Positions 45,584 to 56,690 of a stretch of DNA of 64,000 nucleotides are shown here, piece by piece. The stretch lies in NCBI GenBank assembly GCA_050084985.1, contig JBITNC010000001.1:79484001-79548000 (forward strand), in the 5' to 3' direction. Within the stretch, counting starts at the first letter, position 1. The number at the start of each line of letters is the position of its first letter. A program made the translations under genes and the position numbers. The DNA comes from Nageia nagi. Taxonomy: Eukaryota; Pinophyta. The notes below the pieces were generated by a model. The model searched no databases, was not told where the DNA came from, and saw nothing but the letters and a program-made list of their open reading frames with translations.

Positions 45584-46831
45584 TTCTCTTAGCCAATATA
45601 AGATATCCCCTATTAACAACCGCTCTACAATATCCCATAATCTAACCATTACCTAACGAGGAAAGGAATGTGTCAAAAGGGATGATCCTTGGTTTTAGTA
45701 GCAGCCAAATGGTTAAGACAATTAGGCATGTTCTTCACTTGTAAACTGGAGAATGATTTCCTAAAGATAGGACTAGTTGGAATAAATAAAATGTCCTTTC
45801 ATGTTCCCAAAATTCAGTAAAAGAGAGGATCATTTCCATAAAATAGAAATAATGAGGGAAGCGGAAAGTTGTAAATACAAGTGAAGGGGCATATCCTAGG
45901 TTTTGGGCATCAGTTCTCAACATTTTCTTATTCCTATTTCTATGAAATTATTTATTGTGCTTAACATAATAAATGCAACTGAAAATTCAATGTTGTCTTG
46001 GTTGAATGCTTGAAACACTTGGATGATAATACTTATAACAAGATTCAAACCCCCACAACATGCAATGATAATAATATTAATACCAAATTCAGTGATGATA
46101 ATGCCAAAATGGAAAACAGCGAGAAATGCTAGATGATATCTGCAGCGATAATACGAAGCAACACTAATACTAAGAAGAACCAGTGATAATAATACCAAAC
46201 AATGCTAATGCCGAGATAGACCCGAAATAGAACCAGTAAAAAGCAGCGAGAAATATCAAAACCAATGAAAAGCAACAAGAAATGCTAGATAAATAATAAC
46301 AAACGCTAGATCAAATCAATTCTGATAATTCTAAATGGCCTGCGATAATGTCAAGGGTGGGAACCACATACAACCCCTCGTAGCCAAACAAAAAAATAAA
46401 TGCAACTGAAAATGGTCTCTCTCTTTTTAAATATATATTCAAATGAGAAAGAAAACAGCCACTGGCAACATTCACAAATTAAAAAATAAGCGAATATAAC
46501 ATAAATGTCCACAATTAATCATTAGTTTTAAAAATTTCAAAATCCACAGAACTTCCTCCCTTGCACCAAGATATCCTTGCATTTAACTAGGGTTTTGAAA
46601 AGTTCACTACAGAATTCTACAGTTTTGAAAGATTTTCCACAGAATTTAAAAACGGCCACGACTACCTTTACAGGCATTTCAACAAACTCCACTTCAAGAG
46701 TCAAGATAACATACTACAAAAACATCAAATGTCACGCTTACTGAACAGTATCATGAAATACAACATTATCATTAATTTCTTTTTTCCGCAAAACATGTAA
46801 GCTCTAAAGGTCTTTAAATAATTGCAATTAC
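45584..46831. other. Intron 1 sequence next to NUP88 exon 1
   Basis: No gene on either strand. A degenerate repeat of GCAGCGAGAAATGCTAGAT and AATAATACCAA words spans about 46050-46330. The right edge is the NUP88 donor site. Confidence 0.5.
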
Positions 46832-47101
46832 CTTGACTTGTATTGCAACTTCAATGGCGGCATTGGTTGAACGAATGTGGAGAGAATGCAGAGTTTTTGA
46901 AGTAGTATTCCAGATGAGAAGACGCGAGGCTCCATCCCATGCCATCAGATTCAAAGACAACCTTGGGGTTCCAATGCCAAATGATTGGGATCGTGATTGC
47001 CAATCATAGTCCAGGAGGTTTTTGTTGAAAATAGGGTGCGATTGCAGCTCTATCCACTGCTCATCTTCATCTCTCTGGTTCGCCTTCGCCATGCTTTCCA
47101 T
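46832..47101 (-). CDS. NUP88 (MOS7-like) nuclear pore protein, exon 1
   Basis: A 90-codon minus-strand first exon. I chose the ATG at 47101 (MESMAKANQRDEDEQW), with a second in-frame Met three codons on. The longer open frame from 47206 has no family resemblance. It then reads IELQSHPIFNKNL and LMAWDGASRLLIWN, then TLHSLHIRS. The pattern W..L.SHP+F followed by LLAWDG.SRLY.W....+LHS+ is that of the plant NUP88 N-terminus, the first blades of its beta-propeller. It ends in phase 0 at a GT donor (CAAG|GTAATT). No stop or frameshift, so the gene may be functional despite the large intron. Confidence 0.85.
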
Positions 47102-48704
47102 CAAAAAGCTTTGACACAGGCAGAGTTCGCAGTGGCGAAGACCTTCAGGTTGAAGATTGTTGGAGGTAATTTTGAATTTTATATCTAAAATAAAATAAGC
47201 AATCAAAAAATCATATTAAAAGAGATTTCTTTTTGGGTGTATAAAGTGTTAGTAGCTTTGAGTTGCTAACAATTTCACATCAAATCTATTACATGAAGAC
47301 GTTGTCTAGAAGATGTAATTGTTATTTTATATCCATTTTATATGGAAGTTTATTTAAAATATTATGAGAATGATTATTGCGTTTTTAAAAGTAATAATGA
47401 TTGATGTTTTATTTCTTTGATCAATTTTCATCATATTTAATATATAGCATAAAGTTTATTAGTAGAGTTGTTCCATTTTGTTATGATATACTTTGAATCT
47501 CAATTTTTTATTTCAACTATCATTTATGATTAGATTATGAACTTTTTCATTGTATATTTCAATCACCTAGATCTCATTATCATATTTAAGTGTATTTTTT
47601 TCTTTTTTGTAATACATTAAAAAGGTCGTTTATGTTTTATAATTAATTTTGCAATATTTGTCACAAGATAAATATGGCTTAGTCATTGTATAAATTATGC
47701 ATGCTCGATGGTAGCATGTCTACAAATTCCTCTTACGAAATATCATTTGAAGTTTTAAGTCCTAAGTCAAAGCGTATGTTGTAATAGCACAATCCATCAT
47801 GAACTCCATTAACAAATATTAAACATGTCAAAATATTCATTTTGAGATATTTTATTATATGAAAGTCACATTCATGTTAGGATTTACTATTTTAAACCAT
47901 ATTCTTATGAAATGATAATTGATGTTGTATAATAAAAGTATGGTAAATATTTTACATACTTGTGTATAATATATTATGTTGAGTTATTATTGTACTTGGA
48001 TATTATCTTCTCCTCTCTATAAGTTTCAACATATTGTGGCAAAAAAAAAAAAAGGGAGTAACCATGAATGGTGGCGAGCATTGCAGACCAATTTCCTTCT
48101 TTGATTTTGTTTTTTTCCTTATTTGAATATTCATTATTTATAACTTTCTCCATGCATGATTGGAGAATGAAAAGAGCATATAGGGGATATAAAGGATCAT
48201 GAGATTTCAAAAATACTTAAAATTACAATATGAGTAAATAAGTTTATTTAAAACAAATTAATTAAATATTTAAAAACCCCTCTCAAGAATAAATTAAGCG
48301 TTACAAAGAGAAATAAAGTTTATGTTATGAAAATATTAGGAAAGGGGTGCCATCAAAGAGGGGTTTTTATTGTGTTTCGTTTGTTTTTTTGTTACCAACA
48401 CTTTATTCCACCTCACCTATCCTACCTCGAGGAAGGGAAACCATCATTAATGCACATAGGGGAAAATACCTCTTCTTTCCCCTTTTTTATATTAGTGCAA
48501 TGCAATGCATCTAAAACAAGATATGGAGGCCCTTCTTAAAAAAAAAGGTATGAACTTTCTTAGAAGAAAAAGGAAATTTGTGGAAAATGGAGAAAAACCA
48601 TGACAAGGAGGAGGTAAACCAGTTTGTGTATACATGTCCTACTCTATACTTAGTGTGTGTGTACATGCATGCGCGTGTGCATGATTCAAGTTCTCCATTG
48701 TGGG
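47102..48704. other. Upstream region of NUP88; no second gene
   Basis: AT-rich, with no recognisable coding sequence. A possible TATA-like AGATATAAAATTC (minus) lies around 47175, about 75 bp above the chosen ATG; this is only a weak guess at the promoter. A TG/CA-rich short tract (GTGTGTGTACATGCATGCGCGTG) is near 48652. Confidence 0.35.
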
Positions 48705-49100
48705 TAAACCTTAAAAACCTCCATTTCATTTTAAGAAAAAAAATTTGTTCAAAATTCTTGATGAGTGCCATACTACATTTGAAAATAGGGCAATTTTAGT
48801 TTGATTTAGATGAAATACTTTTTGGTATTTCTAGAAAACTCAAATTCATTTTAATAAAAAGATGTTGAAAAATCTTGATGGGTGCCATGTTACATTTGAA
48901 AATAGAGTAATTTTAGTTTGAGTTATGTGAAAAGCATGTTAGGTATGCTAGAAACCTCTATTTCTTTTAAGAAAATTATTTTTTTATTAAAAGATATTGA
49001 TGGATGCCATGCTACATTTGAAAACAGAGCAATTTCGTTTTGGTTTTGATGAAAAACTTGTTGGGCATTTCTAAAAACCTCTATTCATTTTTTTTTTAAA
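48705..49100. repeat. Diverged tandem repeat, unit about 120 bp, three copies
   Basis: TGATGNGTGCCATNNTACATTTG followed by AAAANAGNGNAATTT occurs at about 48758, 48877 and 49000, with AACCTCNATTTCATTTTAA-like words between. Confidence 0.8.
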
Positions 49101-50989
49101 TATTTTTTCCTAATTGTGTTGATTTTATTTAATGAGCATAGTAATAAAGATTCATTTCAAATGAAAAAAATTGAAAGATATTTGAGTTTCTCGATTCAAA
49201 TTCAAATTCATTTTCCTCATAATATAATAATGTTGCATTTTAATTTGATATGGAAGCTTGTTGCATATGAAAGAATTCTTATTTCTAATAGAGAAAATTT
49301 GATTTTCTCCATGGTAATCCCTTATTTTGTTTAAAAGCTTATTATTATTGGTGATTCTCCTTTTCTATTAACAAAAAAAAATGATTTCTTCAAGGCATAA
49401 TTGTATTCATTTTTTTATTTAGGTTGAACAAGATAACCCGACACCATGCAATACTTGTATTTATTATATAGCAAAGATTTAGTAAAGTAAGAAATTTGGC
49501 TCACAAGTCAATCTTAAACCAATACCATGAGAAATAAAATATTTCAATATTTTTGCATTAGGTTGATCTTAAGAGACCTAGAAAAAGGAGGTAAAATTAT
49601 AAAAATAGCCCTAACAAACAAAGCAATTTCAAAAAAGACCCTATTAAATTGATACTTACAAAAATTGCCATTAAGTCAAATTTGTTGAGCCAACCAACAT
49701 TTTTCATTAACATCACATCTTTCCTATGAATTTTCACCAATATGGACACCTGCATTTTTGGAATTCCAACTCTAGAGAATCACTCCTCTCATCAAGTTTG
49801 TATAATTTAGATTAGCATCATAATACTAATTTAACAATTTGAGGCAATGATAGGAGATGAACCAATGGTTGCAAAGACTCTAATCCCTCCTAAACAAAGC
49901 AAATTCCATGATTGATCATTGCACCATTCCCATCTATTATATGTGTATGCAGTACAAAATCACCAAACAAAATCAAATAGCTAGTAAACTAATAAAATAG
50001 CATCTTGATGATGTTGGTGTGGTGAATCTAGCTCAGCTACTCATCATAAAGAACAACATTATTCGAAGTATCCACAATCTTAGCAGATCCATTGGGCACC
50101 ACAAGTTGATAGAGTTTGTGAGAGTGGAACTGGTGAATACCTCTAAAATTCATGGATCATGCCTAGATATCTTTGCAATATGCTAGGATGTTATTACTTT
50201 ACTACCTAAAAAATTCTTATTAAATTCTCTAATTGATATATCCTTTCGTAAAGTTTTTCATTAAAATTTTGTATCTTTAGATGGAAAAAAGAAATTGGTA
50301 TCAAATATTAGTTTTAGAAAAAATATTGTGTTATGGCATCTAAATTCAAATTATGATACTCACAAGGTAAATCTTGCAATACAAAGTACCTGGTACCCTT
50401 GATAATTTATTTAGATACCTCCATAGTATTATAGATGGTCTTGCTTGATTTGTTTTAGATGAACACTTTTGTAAGCTTGCCCCAAGTTATCTTTAGATTT
50501 ATGTTATACTTGGCATGTGTGGTTGCAACAAATATTATTCCAACCCTACTAAGTCTCTATAGTTCCAAACAACCTTTAACGTTGCTAAAAATATTTGTGA
50601 ACTATCTCCATTTGTATAAACACTTATGGATTATCTCATGCTAATTTTTGCAAAACTTAAGCATCACCATTAGGAAATAATTGACCTCAAACAATAGGTT
50701 GCATCCTTGAAAAGTATCATTTCAAAATGTATGATCTACATATTATTGGTTAGGCAGGTCTGTTCAAATAACTTCATGATTAAATATTGTTTATGGTGTA
50801 AATCGATGAAGATTGTTGCATCGGTATAACAAGTATGGGTGGTTCAAGAAAGTCCCTTATATCAAAGACCATGATCAATAATGAGATGGTTCAAAGTTCC
50901 TTTATCGATGATCTTATCATTGGGCTCATTATCTTGCATAAGCCCTTCTGTTCACTTTTAAGAAAATTGATGCAAGCATAAATAATAAG
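49101..50989. other. Unassigned AT-rich sequence
   Basis: No gene or element boundary recognised. Longer open frames here (for example 50459-50644) carry no known motif. Confidence 0.5.
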
Positions 50990-51502
50990 TGCCTATGGAG
51001 GATTTGAAGGAACTAACACTAATAAGATAATTTTTAAACTACAAAAATCACATGAAAGCTCTCAATTCACATCTAACTATTACACAAAGCAATCTCACAA
51101 AGATAACACAAGATGTAAGTGGTTCCTCCAACTAGGAGTACATCCACTAACTAGATCTTTTTTCTTAATAAATATGAACTCTTATAATCCTCCTACTCTT
51201 TTCTCCTAACCACTATCCTATAGCATAACTTTACTCCATAATTGGTGTATGATCACAAAGAGGGAGCCTTCTATTTATAAGCTAAAATCTCTCTTTGGAT
51301 CACCTTTTTATCCAATGTACAAAAGCATGACATGCACATCCTTTTACCTAAGGGGCATGCTCATGACATGGAGTGTAGGACAAGTTACATTATCATATTC
51401 ACTTAAATACTTAAAGTATAAAATGATACCCTTAAGTATTAGTGAACTTTCATAGAATATTTAATATAAATATTTACAATAATGCATTATACATTCCAAC
51501 AC
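50990..51502 (-). repeat. copia-type LTR, minus orientation
   Basis: On the minus strand it starts TGTTGGAATGTATAATGC at 51502 after a polypurine tract. TTATAAATAGAAGG (TATA-like) is near 51275, and downstream comes the copia-like GTGGATGTACTCCTAGTTGG with GAGGAACCAC. The left end is approximate. The internal part would lie to the right but is interrupted at 51607 by the next element. Confidence 0.5.
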
Positions 51503-51516
51503 TCCCTCTTAATGTA
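51503..51516 (-). promoter_or_regulatory. Polypurine tract of the copia LTR
   Basis: Minus strand ACATTAAGAGGGAG directly before TGTTGGAATG; this is the usual copia 3' boundary. Confidence 0.5.
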
Positions 51517-51606
51517 ATATTGGGATAGAGTGAGTAAGAGAGAAGAAGAAGAGAAAGTAAGAGAGTTTTCCTCCAAATAGATACAACAGAGATGAGAATT
51601 GCTTAC

Positions 51607-53472
51607 TGTATATTAATACATAATCACTACTCCAAGGTTTTTTGAAAGTATGATCACTTCCGAAGGTGATGTAAGCTAAGCATAATCACAATGGGTTTAA
51701 GAACTGTTTCCGAAAGTGATTACTTCATTAGGAAAGAAGAAAAGCCCCTCAAAGTTAACGTTGAGTAACCCGGGTTTTGGAAGAGATGATGTCAGCGATT
51801 TCAGGCCTTAACCCAAAACTGGATCCCGGAAGTGATGAGGTCAGCGAGAAGTGATCAAATAGCCAGAGCCGGTGAGTAAAACATTCCGGAAGTATGAAGA
51901 TGATGTCACGGGGAGGGCGATGTTCACAATTTTGAATGAAACTGGGTTCCAGAAGAGATGACGTCAGCAAGGGGAATTAATAAGCCGGGGTCAGTAAATA
52001 AAGCATTCCAGAATGAAATGACGTCACAGAAGAAAGGCTAAAGCTCAGTTGTGGAAAAGCCCAGGTTCCGGAGAAAGTGAGTAAAACATTTTCGAAAGTG
52101 TGAAGATGACGTCACAGGGAGAATAATGTTCACATTTTTGAATGAAACCGGGTCCCGAAAGTGATGAGGTCAGCAAGAGATAATTGAAGAAGCTGGAGCC
52201 CGAAAATTAAGTGTTCCGAAAGTAAAGCATTCTGGAATAAGATGATGACATCACAAAGGATAAGATAATCGCATTTTGGTAAAGACCGAGTTCCGGAGAT
52301 GATGAGGTCAACAAGGGGTGATTAAAAGGGCCGAAGTCAGTAGATAAAGTGTTTCGAAATGAAATGATAAAAGCTCAGTTGTGGAAAAGCCTGGGTTCCA
52401 GAGAAAGTGAGTAGAGCATTCTGGAAGTATGAAGATGACATCACGGGTAGGACAATGTTCACATTTTTGAATGAAACCGAGTCTCGGAAGTGATGAGGTC
52501 AGTAAGAAGTGATCGGATAGTCGAAGCCAGTGAGTAAAACATTCTAGAAGTATGAAGATGATGTCACGGGGAGAACGATGTTCATGTTTTGAATGAAACT
52601 GGGTCCCGGAAGTGATGAGGTCAGCAAGGAGTGATCAAATAGCCGGAGCCAGTGAATAGAGCATTCCGGAATGCAGAGATGAGAATAGTAAAGAGAGATC
52701 AAATAGCTGGAGCCAGTAAATAGAATATCCAAGAAGAGACGAGGATAGCGAGAAGTCAGATCACAGTCATCAAGAAGCTGTATCGTCTGCAATCTACCCA
52801 ATTTTGTAATATTCTGCCAAGTGGCATATGTAGGTAGTATCAGTTAAAAGAAGGCTAGAATCTTGAAGCCGTTTTGTAAACGTTTCTATTTTGCAATTCT
52901 TGTAACTGTTGTTGCTTCAGTATAAGTATATGAAAATAAAGTGAAAGAAGGGTTGGAAGCCCTAGTATTGCTCTTTACATTTGTTCTTGAAGACCTGTAG
53001 TTTTTATCAGTAATATGATACCATCTTGACCTTTCTTATCTAGCACTCGTAATTGTCATTCTTAATTTGGTTACATCATGGCAGCTTGGCTTGTTTCCTG
53101 AATGGTAATCGCGAGCTGCTAGTATAATTATGTCTGCTACATGGTAGAGTAAAGCTAGGAAACTATTAGGGAGTGAGAGCTTGTATCGTAGCTGCTACAC
53201 TAGATTCAGACCAAGGTTTCACACACTGTGAAAGCCCGCGCTGAACTAGTGATCCACTTTTGCTTTCTCTCTTGTTACCCTAAGCCTTTTGCTTAAATCC
53301 CTCGCACTCTACTCTTTTTATTTTCTTTCCTGTTACTTCTCCTACACCCAATGTATAAGGAACCGGCCTTCTCCGGAGATCAGACTGTCACCATAGTCTG
53401 TTCTTGATTTACTTTGGTTAAGATTGTTCGCAGCACATATATTACACAATCCTAATCAATAGTATTTCTTTT
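51607..53472 (+). repeat. 5' LTR of the Tat-like element
   Basis: Starts TGTATATTAATACATAATC. U3 (51770-52760) is built of diverged repeats of about 130-150 bp, each with a GATGANGTCA site and a GAAGTGATGAGGTCAGC phrase. A TATA-like AGTATAAGTATATG lies near 52918. The right end is approximate, just before the primer-binding site, because the 3' copy runs out of the window first. Confidence 0.85.
51787..52566 (+). promoter_or_regulatory. Iterated TGACGTCA palindromes in U3
   Basis: Intact TGACGTCA at 51959, 52019 and 52107. One-step C-to-T or G-to-A versions (TGATGTCA/TGACATCA) lie at 51787, 51901, 52246, 52436 and 52559. TGACGTCA is a core site for plant bZIP (TGA/CRE-type) factors; regulation is inferred. 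Confidence 0.6.
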
Positions 53473-53490
53473 TGGCACGCCCGGTGGGAC
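53473..53490 (+). promoter_or_regulatory. Primer-binding site
   Basis: TGGCACGCCCGGTGGGAC, the TGGCACGCCC-type site seen in Tat-like plant elements, directly after the LTR. I do not name the tRNA. Confidence 0.7.
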
Positions 53491-53609
53491 ACGAAGAAAC
53501 TTATTGGCGACTCTGCTGAAGCATTATCTATGGTATGTATTAAAGCAAATTATTTGTAAATATCATATGTGCTTTTGAACCTCTCATTTTATTTTGCAAC
53601 CTAGAGTTT

Positions 53610-55124
53610 ATGTGGACAAGATCTAAAACTAGAGCAGCAAAAGAAGCACTAAATTTTAGAACGTTAGATACTCCTAAGAGAAAGACCTTGATCAAGTCCA
53701 AGTCTCTGAATAGTATCAGCTCCCTAAAATCCTTTATCAAGCTAGAATCATCCAATCTTCACACTAGAAATACCTCTCCTAAAATGGCTAATCCAGCTCA
53801 AAATATTTATTCAGAATGGGACAATGGGGTACCAATAGCCCTGGCGGTGTTGCATGACATCCCAGCAAATGTTTTCAAAACCCTTCCGGAGTTTGATGCA
53901 ACTTCAGAGAAAATGACTTATGAGCATTGTGTTGATGTAGCTGGCCTAGCTAAGATTCACAATATCCAGCATGAAGATGTCATGGTGAGATTACTGGCTC
54001 AGTCTTTCAAGGGTAAGGTCCTAGATTGGTACAGGGGCCTTCCTAATGGATCTATAACCACTTGGGCTCAACTGGCAGAGCCCTTTATCTTGGAATTTAA
54101 TGAATTAGGAGATCCTTTTTTTTTGTTAACACAGTTCACTTCAATCAAAAGATATGAGCAAGAAAATATCCCTAATTTCAATATCAGATTCCAAAAAACT
54201 TGGATGAGAGTCCCAATGCCAGTTAGGCCTCAGCAATTTCAAGCCTTAATGTATTACCTAAGAGCCTTTCCTCTGGATCTCTCTCTACAAATCCAAAATT
54301 CCAAAGTAAATACTTTCTCGAAGGTCTATAGACAAGCAGTATATGCTGAATCCTATCTTATTGCAGTTGGAAAATTACCAAGTCGCATGCCAATGCCTTA
54401 TTTTCCAATAACCGCTCAACAGCAAATTTTGAGACCTCAAGCAATTAGTTTGGCTCCACCACTGGCCAACATCCTTGCCCCTGTCCAATAGTGGCCATCA
54501 CCCTTGCCAGTCCCTAGAGCTCCCTTGGCTTTACCAGCCCCTTATCAACCTAATATGAATCAAGGGGTAGCTTCATCAACGGAGATTCAGGAACTCTGAA
54601 ACTTGTGTAGAAATATGGCAAACCAGATTACCATTCTAAGCAGACAAAATAATGCAAGAAGATATCCTTATCCTGTTGTAGAAAAATCTCAGCACGTGTT
54701 GAATGAAGATGTAAGCCAAGCTTCCTCTTCCGGGTCATCCACGGGTTTGTGTTTGGCCTGCAATGATGCTCATGAACAAACCACATGCCCTGTTTATCAG
54801 TACCAGGAGTATCTATCAAGAAGTGGGGGTATTCCTCCGCCCGATGTAGCTGATGACGTGAACCAAAATGTGAACCTGATGAATTTTGCACCGGTGGATA
54901 TAAGAGTTTTTACTGTGGAAACAAGATCAGGAAAAAGTCCCCTAGTCTCCAGCATTCTGAAAAGAAAAGTTGAACCCCAAAAGAGTTCTGGAGCAGTGTT
55001 TCCTAAAAGGCAAGATGCAGTTCCCATTTCTAAGGAAAGGATCCTAGAAAAGGAAACGGTTTCCCAAAAATTCCTATTTTTGAAAACCAAATCGATGCCC
55101 AAAGCCAGTGATCAAAATCTCTGA
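53610..55124 (+). pseudogene. Gag of the Tat-like element
   Basis: Starts MWTRSKTRAAKEA at 53610. The capsid part shows VMVRLLAQSFKGKVLDWYRG, LPNGSITTWAQL and RYEQENIPNFNIRFQ, the Ty3-gypsy gag pattern. A knuckle CLACNDAHEQTTC lies near 54750-54790. One frame runs through the whole region but is stopped at 54489 (TAG) and 54597 (TGA) before ending at 55122 (TGA). With those stops read through, the same frame continues into protease, so Gag and Pol were probably one polyprotein. Confidence 0.8.
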
Positions 55125-56690
55125 AGGTTAAGGTTCCCTTCACTTACCAAGCACCAGAGAAAAGATGATACTATACAGCTTCAGGAAAAATTTACTGACA
55201 GATTTAGAAACAAAATTGGTGAACCTCTGGCTATCCCAGAGTTCAACATTATGGTAGAGCTAAAGAGAACTCCAGCAAGAGTGTCCTTGTTCGAAGCTCT
55301 AAAAATTCCCGGACAAATCGATTTATTAAAAACATCTCTTATAGCATTGAATGAAGGAATGGAAAAAGTGCTTAATTTTTTTAAAACATCGAAATATCCG
55401 GGGATGGGAAAGAACAAACCTCCAGCTTTTTACATGACTCTAGAAATCAAGGGATATGTACTCCATAATTGTTTGGTTGATTCTGGGGCAGCTACTACTG
55501 TAATATCTAAAGCAGTGTGCGATGTAATGGGGTTGCCTATGACAAGAACATCCACCAGAGTATTACAACTGGATTCCATGCCTGTCAAAATAGTAGGAGT
55601 AATCAAGGATGTAGTCCTGAAAATACATAAGTGTCCCTCTGTAATTATTATTCAGGAAGTTGTAGTTGTTGAGCTGCCCCCTGTGTGTAGATTTTCGGGT
55701 TTGAACAGAGTATCATTGAAGGATCATTACCCCTTACCTCCAATGGAACAAATACTAAATACTGTAGCCAGAGCTGAAAAGTTCTCTTTGATAGACGGTT
55801 TCTCCGGGTACAATCAGATTTGGGTCCGGAATGAAGATCAGTTCAAAATAGCTTTTACAACTAAATGGGGCACATTTGCTTTTCAGAGAATGTCGTTTGG
55901 ACTATCCAATGCAGGGGCTACCTTTCAAAGAGCTATGGATTATGCATTTGGAGAACTGGTAAATAAGAGTCTGTTGGTATGCCTTGATGATATTACTATT
56001 TTCTCTCATGACAGAAACATGCATGTTCAACATCTGGAGCAAGCCTTCATCAAATGTAAGAGGTATGGTATATCCCTAAATCCTAAGAAGTCTATCTTCG
56101 CAGTAGATGAGGGTAAATTATTGGGCCATGTCATTTCAAAAGAGGGATGGGCTATTGATCCAGATAGAGTTAAAGCTATAAATGACTTGTCTCTCCTGTC
56201 TAATAAGAAGTCTCTGCAATCTTTTCTAGGTTAGATTAACTTTGTCAGAAGATTTATTCAGGATTTCTCAAACATTATCAAATCTATCACCCGGATGCTA
56301 AAAAAAGATACTCCTTTTGTATGGACTGAGGAAGGTAAAGAAGCTTTTCAGAAAATTAAGGTAGCAATTACAAAAGCTCCTATACTGAGAAATCCAAATT
56401 TTAGCAAAGAATTTATTCTGTACGCATATGGTTCAGATACTAGTGTTGCAGCCGTTTTAACCCAGAAGTACGAAAGAAATGAAGAATATCCAGTCGCATT
56501 TTTCAGTCAGACTATGAACAGTTGTGAGGAAAAATACACTTTCATTGAAAAATAGGTCCTAGCTATTATGAAAGCACTCAGTAAGTTAAAACATTACATT
56601 GCTTAGAGCAGAATTTTGATTCTAACTATACACCCAGATGTTAGGTCTTATGTTATGCAGGGAGAATTGGGAGAAGGAAGACCAGGTGGA
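55125..56690 (+). pseudogene. Protease, reverse transcriptase, RNase H
   Basis: Same frame as gag. The protease core CLVDSGAATTVISKAV (about 55470-55520) is intact. At about 55675-55700 the protease-like VVVELPPVC runs directly into GLNRVSLKDHYPLPPMEQIL, which lies inside RT: the end of protease and the N-terminal RT fingers are missing, an internal deletion. The rest of RT is recognisable: FSLIDGFSGYNQIWV, FAFQRMSFGLSNAGATFQRA, then VCLDDITIFS (catalytic LDD) and LGHVISKEGW. RNase H has FILYAYGSDTSVAAVLTQ and FFSQTMNSCEEKYTFIEK. Stops TAG at 56232, 56553 and 56604 and a one-base frameshift near 56685 inactivate it. Confidence 0.88.

Larger units (their letters stand above)
20656..46831 (-). 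other. NUP88 intron 1, about 26.2 kb
   Basis: Bounded by the donor CAAGTCAAG|GTAATTGC (46831) and the acceptor TTTGCAG (20656). The exons on either side encode consecutive parts of NUP88 and keep the frame. The intron holds a hAT-like pseudogene, a solo LTR, a complete LTR element and two Ty3-gypsy remnants. The part nearest exon 2 (20656-22358) shows no recognisable feature. Confidence 0.8.

Noticed and set aside
46814-47206. Upstream Met at 47206 as the NUP88 start
   Set aside because: The extra 35 residues have no resemblance to the family, and the Met at 47101 directly precedes the conserved part.
52544-52801. Minus-strand open frames in the gypsy LTRs (also near 63151-63429)
   Set aside because: They occur in both LTR copies because of the U3 repeats and do not match any coding pattern.
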